The notes under the pieces: model-generated
Told to the model about the DNA's origin: nothing
Database searches by the model: none
Seen by the model: only the letters and a program-made list of their open reading frames with translations
Origin: Chitinophagaceae bacterium
GTDB taxonomy: Bacteria; Bacteroidota; Bacteroidia; Chitinophagales; Chitinophagaceae
Assembly: GCA_023251255.1 (NCBI GenBank)
Contig: JAHEZD010000061.1
Coordinates: 1 to 36,459 of the forward strand
DNA: 36,459 bases
Direction: 5' to 3'
Part shown: positions 14,197 to 21,980 of the stretch, in pieces
Numbering within the stretch: position 1 is the first letter of the stretch
How the letters are laid out: each line of letters opens with the position of its first letter
Translations under genes and position numbers: made by a program

Positions 14197-14622
14197 TCAA
14201 GATGCACCACCCACCAGCTCCGCCCTCCTAGCAGTGAGGTCGGCAATGAGCTGGTCCGTTTGGGAGAGGTCACCTTCCACGCTGACCAGTTCCCGCTGCT
14301 TGTCCAGCAGGGCAAAACTGCCAGTGGTTGTCCTTTTTCTTTCCAGTTGGTAGAGCTTCGTTTGCTGCCTGTTCCTGTCGTTCAGGTAATCGGCTTTCGT
14401 GGGCCCTTCAGGCAGGGTGGCAAGGATGGTGTCCAGAAAGGCCAGTTCCGCAAGCACCATGCGGATTTCCGTTTCCACTTCCGCAGCAGTTCCCTGCAAC
14501 CTTGTTTCCATGTACTGCAGGCGTGCCTGCCTGGCCAACAGGTCCCCTCTGCGCTTATTGAACGTGCGCAGCAGTTCATCGCATTCGCCCACCGTTTTCA
14601 GGTCATTTACTGAATAGGTCAT
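14197..14622 (-). CDS. Coiled-coil protein, unknown function
   Basis: The 141 residues are almost entirely helical and rich in Leu, Glu, Arg and Gln. Two long heptad-like stretches (about 15-75 and 82-135) flank a loop with TLPEGPTKADY (about 68-78), as in an antiparallel coiled coil. There is no signal peptide or membrane segment. The segment AELAFLDTILATLPEGPTKAD resembles GTLALIAQLCKLPPSSRGNE in the XRE protein upstream, and both genes are followed by a copy of the same dispersed repeat. The two may therefore derive from one ancestor, or be partners. They lie on the same strand 306 bases apart. The frame overlaps many antisense frames, but its amino-acid composition and length favour this one. 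Confidence 0.65.
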   Translation of the reverse strand: MTYSVNDLKTVGECDELLRTFNKRRGDLLARQARLQYMETRLQGTAAEVETEIRMVLAELAFLDTILATLPEGPTKADYLNDRNRQQTKLYQLERKRTTTGSFALLDKQRELVSVEGDLSQTDQLIADLTARRAELVGGAS

Positions 14623-14676
14623 AACAGCTATTTTAATGGTTGATCAATACCGTAGTGATTCATTTTGAACTATTGT

Positions 14677-14780
14677 CAGAGCCTGTCCGGTTTTCATCGG
14701 GGTTGAGGTCGTCGAAACCGACTTAGGATTACAATGCAAAGCCGCCTTCGACAAGCTCTGGCTGACATCATCCTCCGAAG
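14677..14780. repeat. Dispersed repeat, copy 2 (TTTCATCGGGGT family)
   Basis: It parallels copy 1 at 14047-14155: GAGCCTGTCCGGTTTTCATC, GGGGTTGAG, AGCCGCCTTCGACAAG and TGGCTGACATCATC. The CTTCGACAAGCTC..GGCTGACA part is also related to sequence inside the MITE-like copies at 20161-20495 and 26923-27063. It sits in the 306-base gap between the coiled-coil and XRE genes. Confidence 0.6.
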
Positions 14781-14818
14781 ATTACTGCTTCGTAAAATGA
14801 TTGATTTACTTCCATCTG

Positions 14819-14915
14819 TCATCCCTGCCTTTGACGGCAGGCAGGTTCAATGCCGATAGCTATCGGCAGATTGTTTTGCGGAGCAAACATGGATTACACG
14901 GGTTGACATTCTTGG
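14819..14915. repeat. Dispersed repeat with TTTGCGGAGCAAA hairpin
   Basis: CATCCCTGCCTTTGACGGCA is followed by a GCCGATAGCTATCGGC palindrome, then TGTTTTGCGGAGCAAACATG and a TTGACAT end. Related copies are at 20392-20466 and, in part, at 17650-17710. All share the TGTTTGC-GAA-GCAAACA hairpin. It lies just after the stop of the XRE gene. Confidence 0.65.
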
Positions 14916-14928
14916 TAGAAAGAAATAT

Positions 14929-15450
14929 TCAACCACCGTATTGGCTGGCCAGTTGTTCCTGCATCCATACCATGGCCTGCAGCTTCAGGGAAACCACTGC
15001 CTGCTTGCCCGGCCCGCAGGCCCAGCAGTTTTTCTGCATCCGGGCTTCCACTTGGTTTATCCAGATTTCATTTCCCCTGCTGCTGGGTGGCAGCTTGCAC
15101 AGTTGGGCAATGAGGGCCAATGTCCCCACGCATTCCGCATATTCAGTCTCCATGGCCTGCAGTTGCTGCTGCAGCACGTACACATTGCGCTGGCACCGGC
15201 TGGCCATTTTGGCCATGAACGGGGCCACTTGCTGCTGCTGGTGGGCCTGTTGTATGGCTGCTGCATTGGCATCCAGTTCCTCCGCACTGTCCAGGCAGTG
15301 CTTCATCCTGGTCCATTTGCCCGTGGCTTTGTGGGGCAGGTCACGTTGGCCACTTTCAAAATCAGCCACCTGTGTGCGGCTCAGGCCCAGGTAGCCAGCC
15401 AGTTCCTGCTGGCTGAAACCCATTTCCTTCCTGATCTGGTTGATGCTCAT
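14929..15450 (-). CDS. XRE-family helix-turn-helix regulator with helical C-terminal half
   Basis: Residues 1-50 are a Cro/C1-type HTH: SINQIRKEMGFSQQELAGYLGLSRTQVADFESGQRDLP. The remaining 120 residues are helical, Gln-rich (AAAIQQAHQQQQ, LQQQLQAMETEYAECVG) and contain several Cys, including an NCWACGPG motif near 140; they may dimerise or sense a ligand, but no known domain is seen. The ATG at 15448-15450 starts the HTH directly. A striking concentric palindrome lies 45-102 bases upstream and is a good candidate for autoregulation. The coiled-coil gene downstream on the same strand may be functionally linked. Confidence 0.85.
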   Translation of the reverse strand: MSINQIRKEMGFSQQELAGYLGLSRTQVADFESGQRDLPHKATGKWTRMKHCLDSAEELDANAAAIQQAHQQQQVAPFMAKMASRCQRNVYVLQQQLQAMETEYAECVGTLALIAQLCKLPPSSRGNEIWINQVEARMQKNCWACGPGKQAVVSLKLQAMVWMQEQLASQYGG

Positions 15451-15494
15451 ATAGTTTGTTTTTGTTTCGGAAAGCCATTAAAAAAAATTCAAAA

Positions 15495-15552
15495 AAATGC
15501 GACACTTTTTTTTGCGACATTTTAAAATGTCGCATTTTTTTGTGTCGCATTT
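15495..15552. promoter_or_regulatory. Concentric double palindrome upstream of the XRE gene, candidate operator
   Basis: An inner perfect 22-bp palindrome TGCGACATTTTAAAATGTCGCA (15513-15534, written here as two 11-base arms TGCGACATTTT/AAAATGTCGCA) is framed by outer arms AAATGCGACAC (15495-15505) and GTGTCGCATTT (15542-15552). Both share the centre at 15523/15524. T tracts of 7 separate the arms on both sides. This gives four TGCGACA-like half-sites with dyad symmetry, as expected for cooperative binding of a Cro/C1-type dimer. A terminator is less likely, because no plus-strand gene ends here. Confidence 0.7.
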
Positions 15553-16442
15553 ATTTTTTATTTTTTTTCATCGTATTTTTTTGATCCTATTTTTTTCATT
15601 TTCCGGCGCATTGCTTTTTTACAATGCGGTCATGCTTGATTGATATAAGTGCACTGCCAAGGGCAGTTGGATAAATGGGAGGAGGCTGTCCAATGCTTGA
15701 CGCTGGTTTTCCAGTAAAATGCGGGTGCTGCCATAACGGTCAGGGTTAGGTGGAACTGGTTTCCCTAAATTAGGACAGGCCTGGAGTCGGCAAAGGGGGC
15801 TGTGGTGAATTAAGGAAATTTTAGCATATGGCAGAGGTCCTCTCCTTTTTGCCATCGCCGCAAAAAGGAGCAAAAAAGGCTAGGACAACCCGAATGGCTC
15901 CCGCCCGTTTGTCCGCCAGCGCTGCCCTAAGTGTAGCCCGCCGTGTTTTACTGCTGGATGGCTGCGGTTTTCGGATTGCTTGCACACATGGATGGGTGGA
16001 GTGCAACTTCCAAGCACTGCACCCATTCCTTTTGATCCCGTGCCCTTCGGACGGGACAAATCCCGCATTCCATGCGGCACCGGAATGGGTGAGGTGCTTA
16101 GTGGCATTTTATGCAGGTGAGGGTTTGGGTGGCAGGGGAATTAATCAATGGATGGCTGATTTCCAGTTGTTGTTAGCTGGAAAACAAGAAGCCAATTTGT
16201 TCCGTCCGAATAAGTGTCCACAGTATAGGACCTTTCGGGGGGAGAAACATGAATTAGCAGGGATGGGTTCATATTGCCGCTTGCGGCAACCATTCGTGAA
16301 AAAGATTCGTGCAGATTAGTGGCATTGGTGGCTAAAAGGTTAAGAAAGTGGGCTCCATGATTACCTGAAACTATGCACTTACATTAACTAAATTAAATCC
16401 AAAACAAGGGCAGCAGCACATATTTTTGCCAAAATCTTTGTT
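15553..16442. other. Gene-poor stretch of about 0.9 kb
   Basis: No convincing gene is visible. The longest plus-strand frame (15828-16319) is Arg/Ala-rich with no domain and overlaps minus-strand frames of equal quality. A minus-strand frame at 15619-15873 ends in a protein-like stretch (STRILLENQRQALDSLLPFI) and might be the remnant of a small gene. Short inverted repeats occur near 15848-15875 (CTTTTTGCC..GCAAAAAG) and 16030-16060 (CCCGTGCCCTTCGGACGGG). It is probably degenerate or repetitive DNA upstream of lptB, whose promoter should lie at its right end. Confidence 0.5.
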
Positions 16443-17615
16443 TTGAGCTTAACCATACATACCAAGGACCTCGTTAAGAGTTACAAGAACCGGACTGTAG
16501 TGAACCATGTAAGCGTTAGTGTAAGGCAAGGTGAAATTGTGGGCCTGCTTGGTCCTAACGGCGCAGGGAAGACCACCTCCTTCTATATGGTGGTGGGGCT
16601 GATCAAACCAGATGAGGGCGATGTGTTCCTGAACGACATCAACATTACCAAACTGCCCATGTACAAACGTGCCCAAATGGGCATTGGGTACTTACCGCAG
16701 GAAGCTAGTGTGTTCAGGAAGCTGAGCGTGGAGGACAATATCATGGCCGTTCTTGAAATGACCAACTTGAAGAAGGCGGAACGCCAACAAAAACTGGAAA
16801 GCTTACTGGACGAATTCAACCTGCACCATGTGCGCAAAAACAATGGTGACAGTTTAAGTGGGGGGGAAAGAAGGAGGACGGAGATAGCCCGGGCACTGGC
16901 GGTGGACCCCAAATTTATTTTGCTGGATGAGCCTTTTGCTGGCGTGGACCCCATAGCGGTGGAAGATATTCAAAGTGTGGTGGCGAAATTGAAATACAAG
17001 AATATCGGCATTCTCATAACCGACCATAATGTAAATGAGACCCTATCGATCTGCGACAGGGCCTACTTGCTGATTGATGGAAAGATATTCCAACATGGCA
17101 CTGCGGAGGAACTGGCAGACAACGAGCAGGTAAGGCGGTTGTACCTGGGAACAAATTTTGAACTGAAGAGAAAGGACTGGATCATTGAAATGGGGATGAA
17201 CGATTCCAGTATATCCAGCATGGTACGTGCATTGGACAGTCTCCATGAACATGGCGAAAAGATATTGCTGGCCGATTTAAGTGCCATTACAGATGTACAG
17301 CCAACCGCTATGAAGCTGGAAGACTTAAAAGTGGACGAATATGTTTCGCTGTACAATTCCACCAAGAGCTATTTACAAAAATGGGCCAGTTCCATAACAG
17401 AAACGGACTTGCAGGAACTCATCAATTCCTTGCCGGAAATAAGTAAGGAAGATTTTGCCGAACCCTCCTTCCATCTTGTACACGATATTGCCAATGACCC
17501 CCGCTTCTATAATATTGCCAATCATTTCAAGTATGAGGAAACAAATGGCAAGCTGCAACAACTGACTTCACATTTGGGAATTATCAAATTGAGGTTAACG
17601 GCTTTGGCAAATTGA
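16443..17615 (+). CDS. lptB: LPS export ABC ATPase LptB with C-terminal extension
   Basis: LptB powers extraction of lipopolysaccharide from the inner membrane with LptFG. The first 245 residues are a typical Lpt[21 protein letters not shown], Walker [13 protein letters not shown] (about 38-49), Q-loop [18 protein letters not shown], signature [15 protein letters not shown] (about 138), Walker [14 protein letters not shown] (about 158) and the switch His in ITDHNV. LptB usually ends near [10 protein letters not shown]. Here about 145 more residues follow (from [15 protein letters not shown]), forming a soluble helical region unlike any domain I know. The start is a TTG; no in-frame ATG precedes the core, and the resulting N terminus aligns with family members. 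Confidence 0.92.
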   Translation: MSLTIHTKDLVKSYKNRTVVNHVSVSVRQGEIVGLLGPNGAGKTTSFYMVVGLIKPDEGDVFLNDINITKLPMYKRAQMGIGYLPQEASVFRKLSVEDNIMAVLEMTNLKKAERQQKLESLLDEFNLHHVRKNNGDSLSGGERRRTEIARALAVDPKFILLDEPFAGVDPIAVEDIQSVVAKLKYKNIGILITDHNVNETLSICDRAYLLIDGKIFQHGTAEELADNEQVRRLYLGTNFELKRKDWIIEMGMNDSSISSMVRALDSLHEHGEKILLADLSAITDVQPTAMKLEDLKVDEYVSLYNSTKSYLQKWASSITETDLQELINSLPEISKEDFAEPSFHLVHDIANDPRFYNIANHFKYEETNGKLQQLTSHLGIIKLRLTALAN

Positions 17616-17623
17616 AAAAGCCA

Positions 17624-17729
17624 CTAGCGCATATCTCAAAAGTCCTGCAAGACGCCATATTGGGCAACCCGTGTTTGCGAAGCAAACATTTGGTACTCAG
17701 CATGACATTCACTTTTGGGATATGCCTAG
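17624..17729. repeat. 106-bp inverted-repeat element downstream of lptB
   Basis: Ends CTAGCGCATATCTCAAAAGT (17624-17643) and CACTTTTGGGATATGCCTAG (17710-17729) are complementary with one indel and one or two mismatches. The interior holds the perfect hairpin TGTTTGC-GAA-GCAAACA (about 17673-17689), also found in the repeats at 14819-14915 and 20392-20466. It starts 8 bases after the lptB stop. It looks like a small non-autonomous palindromic element. The remaining gap to 17898 shows nothing else. Confidence 0.75.
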
Positions 17730-17898
17730 CTTCATGAAATCGTTTTTAAACAGTCCCTAAGACTTCAATTTGGGGGAAGCTACTAAGGAGGCACAGGTAA
17801 TGGCCATAACTTATCTTTTGTTTATTTCATTAAACAAAGATTAAAATAGCTTCTTCCATTTCAGTTTCATTGCTTATTTTGCTGTCATAACCCCCAAA

Positions 17899-19410
17899 AT
17901 GAAATTGCTTAGCCCCACCATATCCAGATTGGCACGTTTACGCTATTGGCGTATTGAGCAATGGATGCAGGAACCCATTGCAGCACAGCGTGAAGTGTTG
18001 CAGGACCTCGTAAGCAGGGGCCAATACACGGAAATTGGCAGGAAATATGGCCTGAACAAATTGTTCAATGTCCGCGAATTCAAGAAAGCGGTGCCCATTC
18101 ACCAGTATGACGACCTGAAGCCTTATATAGAACGTTTAATGAACGGGGAGCAGAACCTTTTATGGAACACACCCGTTACCTGGTTTGCCAAAAGCAGCGG
18201 TACCACCAATGATAAGAGCAAGTTCATTCCCATAACGGAGGAAAGCCTTAACGATTGCCATTTCCAGGCCAGTAAGGATGTGCTGACCATGTACTATAAT
18301 TTCAATCCGGATAGCGACCTGCTCACCGGCAAAGGTTTATTGATAGGTGGCAGCCATCAGGTGAGCCCCTTGAATGAGGACGCACAATATGGGGACCTCA
18401 GTGCCGTACTCTTCCAGAACACGCCTATCTGGGCCAACTGGATACGTACCCCTGAACTCAGTATTGCTTTAATGGACCAATGGGAAAACAAAATAGAAAC
18501 CATAGCCCAGGCTACCATTGCAGAGAATGTGACCAGCATGAGCGGTGTGCCTACATGGACCATGGTGCTCATTAAACGTATCCTCGAAATATCGGGCAAG
18601 AAAACCTTGAAGGAGGTTTGGCCCAACCTTGAGCTGTACCTGCATGGTGGCGTTTCCTTCACGCCTTACCGTGAGCAGTTCAAAAAATTGATTGGGGGCC
18701 CCATCAACTTCCTGAACATGTACAATGCCAGTGAAGGTTTCTTTGCTGCACAGAACAATCCAGATGATGAAGGCATGCTGCTGTTCCTGCAGCATGGTAT
18801 ATTTTATGAGTTCATGCCCATTGAGGAATATGGAAAGGAGAGCCCGCAGACCATTGGCCTGAATGATGTGGAAATTGGGAAACAGTACGCACTGGTCATT
18901 TCAACCAATGGTGGGCTGTGGAGGTACCTTGTTGGCGATACGGTCCAGTTTACCTGCTTGGCCCCTTTCAAAATAAATGTGAGTGGGCGCTTGAAGCATT
19001 ATATCAATGCCTTTGGCGAGGAAGTGATTGTGGACAATAGTGATAAGGCCATAGCCATGGCGAGTGAAAAATGCAATGTGGTGGTAAATGATTACACGGC
19101 TGCCCCTGTTTATTTTAGCGATCATGCAAACGGGGCCCATGAATGGCTGATTGAATTTGAACATGCACCTGCAAACATTGATGAATTTGCCTACGAACTT
19201 GACTGCGCGCTGAAAAGCATCAATAGTGATTATGAAGCCAAGCGCCATAAGGATATTGCGTTGAGGATGCCCATTATCCATGCATTGAACAAAACTGTTT
19301 TCACCAATTGGTTGAGGAGCAAGAACAAATTGGGCGGCCAGCATAAAATTCCCAGGCTGAGCAATGACAGGAAGTTCATTGATGAAATCCTAAGCCTAGT
19401 ACATACATGA
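17899..19410 (+). CDS. GH3-family acyl-adenylate-forming protein
   Basis: A 503-residue member of the bacterial GH3 branch of the ANL adenylating superfamily. The nucleotide-binding loop FAKSSGTTNDKSKFIP (about 97-112) is followed by GLLIGGSHQVSP, the core YLHGGVSFTPYREQF and FLNMYNASEGFFAAQ (about 274-290), and the adenylate-binding GGLWRYLVGDTVQFT (about 337). Plant GH3 enzymes conjugate amino acids to carboxylic acids such as auxin; the bacterial substrates are unknown (family knowledge). The ATG at 17899 gives the normal start. Its stop overlaps the start of the next gene by 4 bases, so translation is coupled. Confidence 0.92.
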   Translation: MKLLSPTISRLARLRYWRIEQWMQEPIAAQREVLQDLVSRGQYTEIGRKYGLNKLFNVREFKKAVPIHQYDDLKPYIERLMNGEQNLLWNTPVTWFAKSSGTTNDKSKFIPITEESLNDCHFQASKDVLTMYYNFNPDSDLLTGKGLLIGGSHQVSPLNEDAQYGDLSAVLFQNTPIWANWIRTPELSIALMDQWENKIETIAQATIAENVTSMSGVPTWTMVLIKRILEISGKKTLKEVWPNLELYLHGGVSFTPYREQFKKLIGGPINFLNMYNASEGFFAAQNNPDDEGMLLFLQHGIFYEFMPIEEYGKESPQTIGLNDVEIGKQYALVISTNGGLWRYLVGDTVQFTCLAPFKINVSGRLKHYINAFGEEVIVDNSDKAIAMASEKCNVVVNDYTAAPVYFSDHANGAHEWLIEFEHAPANIDEFAYELDCALKSINSDYEAKRHKDIALRMPIIHALNKTVFTNWLRSKNKLGGQHKIPRLSNDRKFIDEILSLVHT

Positions 19411-20093
19411 GCCAACCCTCCAAAGAAAGCCTGCACAAGGAATTTGAGCTGGAAAGATTGATCCTTTTTAGCGATGCTGTTTTTGCAATCGCCATTACCT
19501 TATTGATTATCGAAATCAAGTTTCCCCACTTACCGGAAAACCTTGCGGGTGTGAATATTGTGCATGAGTTCAAACCATTGATTTTTGAATTTGTGGCATT
19601 TCTAATTAGCTTTTTCTTCATAGGCCTATCTTGGAGCAAGCATCTGAAACTTTGCAAACATTTGAAGACGTATGATGACGGCGTTATTTTCAGGAACCTT
19701 TTTTCTTTGTTGTTCATTGTGACTTTTCCTTTTGCTGCATCCAGCCTTACGCATATACAGCCCGGATTCATGCTGCCCATGGTCATTTACATTGGCAATA
19801 TCTTCTTGGTTTGCTTATCCCATTTTATGCTGACTGATTATACCCTACATAAGAAGCAGCATTTAATACATGCAGGAAACGATGCTGAAAAGAAGTATTT
19901 ATATGTGCAAGCCAAATTTCCTACTATATTAATGGGTGCCACATTTTTAACAGCGTTGGTTTCCTCTTTTTTTGTTCATGGCATGAACGATGTGGTTGCT
20001 GTGAGTTATGCTGTGCCACTTGGCATCGGCTCCGCAATTATGAAAAGGAAAATCAAGAAGTACAAAGTTGCTTATAAAAATTCGACCAGCTAA
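19407..20093 (+). CDS. TMEM175-family (DUF1211) potassium channel-like protein
   Basis: The 228 residues include the signature FELERLILFSDAVFAIAITLLIIEIKFP (about 11-38) with the FSDAVFAIAIT filter helix of prokaryotic TMEM175 channels. Further hydrophobic helices follow at about 55-75, 93-110, 115-135, 168-186 and 192-207, giving a six-helix unit that would assemble as a tetramer in the inner membrane and conduct potassium. An RLILFSD element is in place. The ATGA overlap with the GH3 gene upstream suggests they are co-expressed. There is no visible link between acyl adenylation and potassium flux. Confidence 0.88.
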   Translation: MSQPSKESLHKEFELERLILFSDAVFAIAITLLIIEIKFPHLPENLAGVNIVHEFKPLIFEFVAFLISFFFIGLSWSKHLKLCKHLKTYDDGVIFRNLFSLLFIVTFPFAASSLTHIQPGFMLPMVIYIGNIFLVCLSHFMLTDYTLHKKQHLIHAGNDAEKKYLYVQAKFPTILMGATFLTALVSSFFVHGMNDVVAVSYAVPLGIGSAIMKRKIKKYKVAYKNSTS

Positions 20094-20298
20094 GTGCAAT
20101 CAATTGCCTACTACTGCCATAACTGATTTATTATATTGCTATTGATCAAGGAACTTAGTTACTGATGTTACGCAAAGATTGTGGGAATAATGTCAGCCTG
20201 AGGTTCTCGAAGGCGATTTCGTTTCCAAATAGGTTTCGACAAACTGCCGTTAGTATAAGATGTTGAAAAGCATTTGTTTACAAATGCCTTTTATTTTA

Positions 20299-20369
20299 CC
20301 ACAAAGACACGAAGACACAAAGGAAAAAAACGAAGTTTTTTTAAACTTAGTGCCTTTGAGTCTTGGTGG
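20299..20369. repeat. Long hairpin of CACAAAGACAC type nested in MITE copy 1
   Basis: The left arm starts CCACAAAGACACGAAGACAC and the right arm ends AGTGCCTTTGAGTCTTGGTGG; they pair with few mismatches around a AAAAAAACGAAGTTTTTTT core. It is followed by another small hairpin, CCCGATGGCTATCGGG (20374-20389). Such a transcribed hairpin could act as a terminator for either convergent gene. Confidence 0.65.
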
Positions 20370-20391
20370 TAGACCCGATGGCTATCGGGTG

Positions 20392-20466
20392 TCATCCCTG
20401 CCTTTGCCGGCAGGCTGGGTCAATGTGTTCGTTTGCGAAGCAAACATGAGCTACTCAACTTGACAT
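20392..20466. repeat. Dispersed repeat with TTTGCGAAGCAAA hairpin, second copy
   Basis: CATCCCTGCCTTTGCCGGCA, then GTTTGCGAAGCAAACATGAG and CTACTCAACTTGACAT repeat the order seen at 14819-14915. It lies inside MITE copy 1, so the elements are nested. Confidence 0.65.
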
Positions 20467-20494
20467 CAGTATTTGACATTTTGCGTAACATCAG

Positions 20495-21754
20495 TTAGCT
20501 AGTGGGTCCTATTTCCTTGTCGTGCAACGAAATGAAGTAGCCCACCATTATTAAGCTTACGAACGAGGAAGTATAAAACAGGTACAGGTAAGGTACATCA
20601 ATTAAATTGTAGAACACCACTAACGATAATTTGAAAGTAGCCAATCCAATGTTGTTGATGCTGTAATTTTTCTTGCTTTTCAACCAAAGCACCATCAGCA
20701 TAAATAACAACGGGACCACAAAAGTTAACCCAATCAATAAACGATGCTGCAGCAAAATATGCTTCGGTCCGAAAAACTTGGCCAATCCCAAACTGCTTGA
20801 AAACACGATAGGTGAATCTTTCCATACCCTTAACCCAAATTCAATGTACTGATTGGGCAGTGACAATAACCTTTGAAAAGGGGCCCATCCAAATGGAAGC
20901 ATCATCAACAATAAAAAGGCAACTGTGCCAATAAGCACCAACTTAACAATTGAACGGTACTTTTTTTCGTGCAGCAGCAATAAAACAAAAGGAAGCAGCC
21001 AACCAATCAATGCATACCTGCTCAGGGCACATACACTGATACCGATGCCAATGAACCAAATATTGCCATTGAGTAATGCCAAGGTTAGTATAACGTAATA
21101 AAAAATCACCACCCCTTCTTCTGTATATGGAATAAGTCCATGTGCATTTTGCACGGACAGCCACCAGAACAGCACAAAAGCCGTAGCTATTATATAGGGG
21201 GAATTTTTCTTTTGGTGCGTAGGATGGAAAACAAAAATGAAAATAATGAAAGTGAGGGCGAGGCAGATGGCCGTAACCCAACGAAGATCGAAACCTGCTG
21301 CAACCCCTGCACTGAAAGGCATCCACATGGCAGGGAGGTACACGGGCCGTATGCCGTTCCATATTTCGGGAATGGTATCGTACACCTGGCCCCAATGACC
21401 GCTTAAAAACCGCTCGCACATAATTTTCATAATGGGCAGCATGTCAGCATCATGAAAATCCAATGGCGCATCACTGATCCATGTATTGGAAAAGTGGAAC
21501 AGCTCCACACACATAATAATGACTGCCATGATCCGGAAAGACAGGCTGGGCAAATGATGTGCGTTTGCCTGTACAGAAAAGGATTGCTTGGCTTGGGGAA
21601 GGAACAATACGAGCGCCGCAACTGCCAATCCACTTAACGGATAGACGATGGAAGCAATGGGAACAACAGGGGCAAACAGCAATGCATAAGTGGCACATAA
21701 CGTTTCCAATACAAAAAAAACTATCAATAGTTTCTTAGTGGTTGCTTTGCTCAT
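20495..21754 (-). CDS. GT87-like polytopic glycosyltransferase (GT-C fold)
   Basis: The 419 residues form about ten to twelve membrane helices. After two N-terminal helices, the loop APLDFHDADMLPIMKIMCERFLSGHWGQVYD (about 95-125) has the acidic LDFHDAD motif and the following G-x-x-Y, as in DUF2029/GT87 polyprenol-phosphate-sugar-dependent mannosyltransferases. PVYLPAMWMPFSAGVAAGFDLRWVTA follows. Such enzymes add sugars on the periplasmic side of the inner membrane to glycolipids or glycans. The stop codon overlaps the end of MITE copy 1. It is convergent with the TMEM175-type gene. Donor and acceptor cannot be read from the sequence. Confidence 0.75.
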   Translation of the reverse strand: MSKATTKKLLIVFFVLETLCATYALLFAPVVPIASIVYPLSGLAVAALVLFLPQAKQSFSVQANAHHLPSLSFRIMAVIIMCVELFHFSNTWISDAPLDFHDADMLPIMKIMCERFLSGHWGQVYDTIPEIWNGIRPVYLPAMWMPFSAGVAAGFDLRWVTAICLALTFIIFIFVFHPTHQKKNSPYIIATAFVLFWWLSVQNAHGLIPYTEEGVVIFYYVILTLALLNGNIWFIGIGISVCALSRYALIGWLLPFVLLLLHEKKYRSIVKLVLIGTVAFLLLMMLPFGWAPFQRLLSLPNQYIEFGLRVWKDSPIVFSSSLGLAKFFGPKHILLQHRLLIGLTFVVPLLFMLMVLWLKSKKNYSINNIGLATFKLSLVVFYNLIDVPYLYLFYTSSFVSLIMVGYFISLHDKEIGPTS

Positions 21755-21980
21755 ACGCTCTAAAAATATTTATTTATAGCGAACTAAACGGAGTTAATAT
21801 ATTTGAGCGTACCAAAAATGGCTTGTGAAATCATTAGCAAAAAAACAGGTACCGTTACAGGCTGTAGCAGTGGTATTGGCATTGGTACTGCCATAGTTCC
21901 AAGTTAGCAGCGCAGGCCAGCTTATCAAAAAGCAGGACGGTACCACCTTAATAAAGAAACAACCAAACCACAGTTCATCA

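Larger units (their letters stand above)
20161..20495. mobile_element. MITE-like element, copy 1 (335 bp)
   Basis: Terminal inverted repeats ACTGATGTTACGCAAA (20161-20176) and TTTGCGTAACATCAGT (20480-20495) are perfect. The outer parts (GATTGTGGGAATAATGTCAG on the left, TGACATCAGTATTTGACAT on the right) match copy 2 at 26923-27063 in opposite orientation. The interior is longer than in copy 2 because it carries a palindrome of CACAAAGACAC type (20299-20369) and a copy of the TTTGCGAAGCAAA repeat. No ORF is encoded. Its right end merges with the stop codon of the GT87-like gene. Confidence 0.8.

Noticed and set aside
14801-15525. Two plus-strand frames of about 195 codons antisense to the XRE gene
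   Set aside because: The minus strand encodes a clear HTH domain, and the plus-strand frames are Cys/Ser/His-rich with no pattern.
15495-15552. Rho-independent terminator on the plus strand
   Set aside because: No plus-strand gene ends upstream, T tracts occur on both sides, and the concentric pairs fit an operator better.
15828-16319. 163-codon plus-strand frame upstream of lptB
   Set aside because: It has no domain and odd composition, overlaps equally open minus-strand frames, and contains inverted repeats; treated as non-coding.
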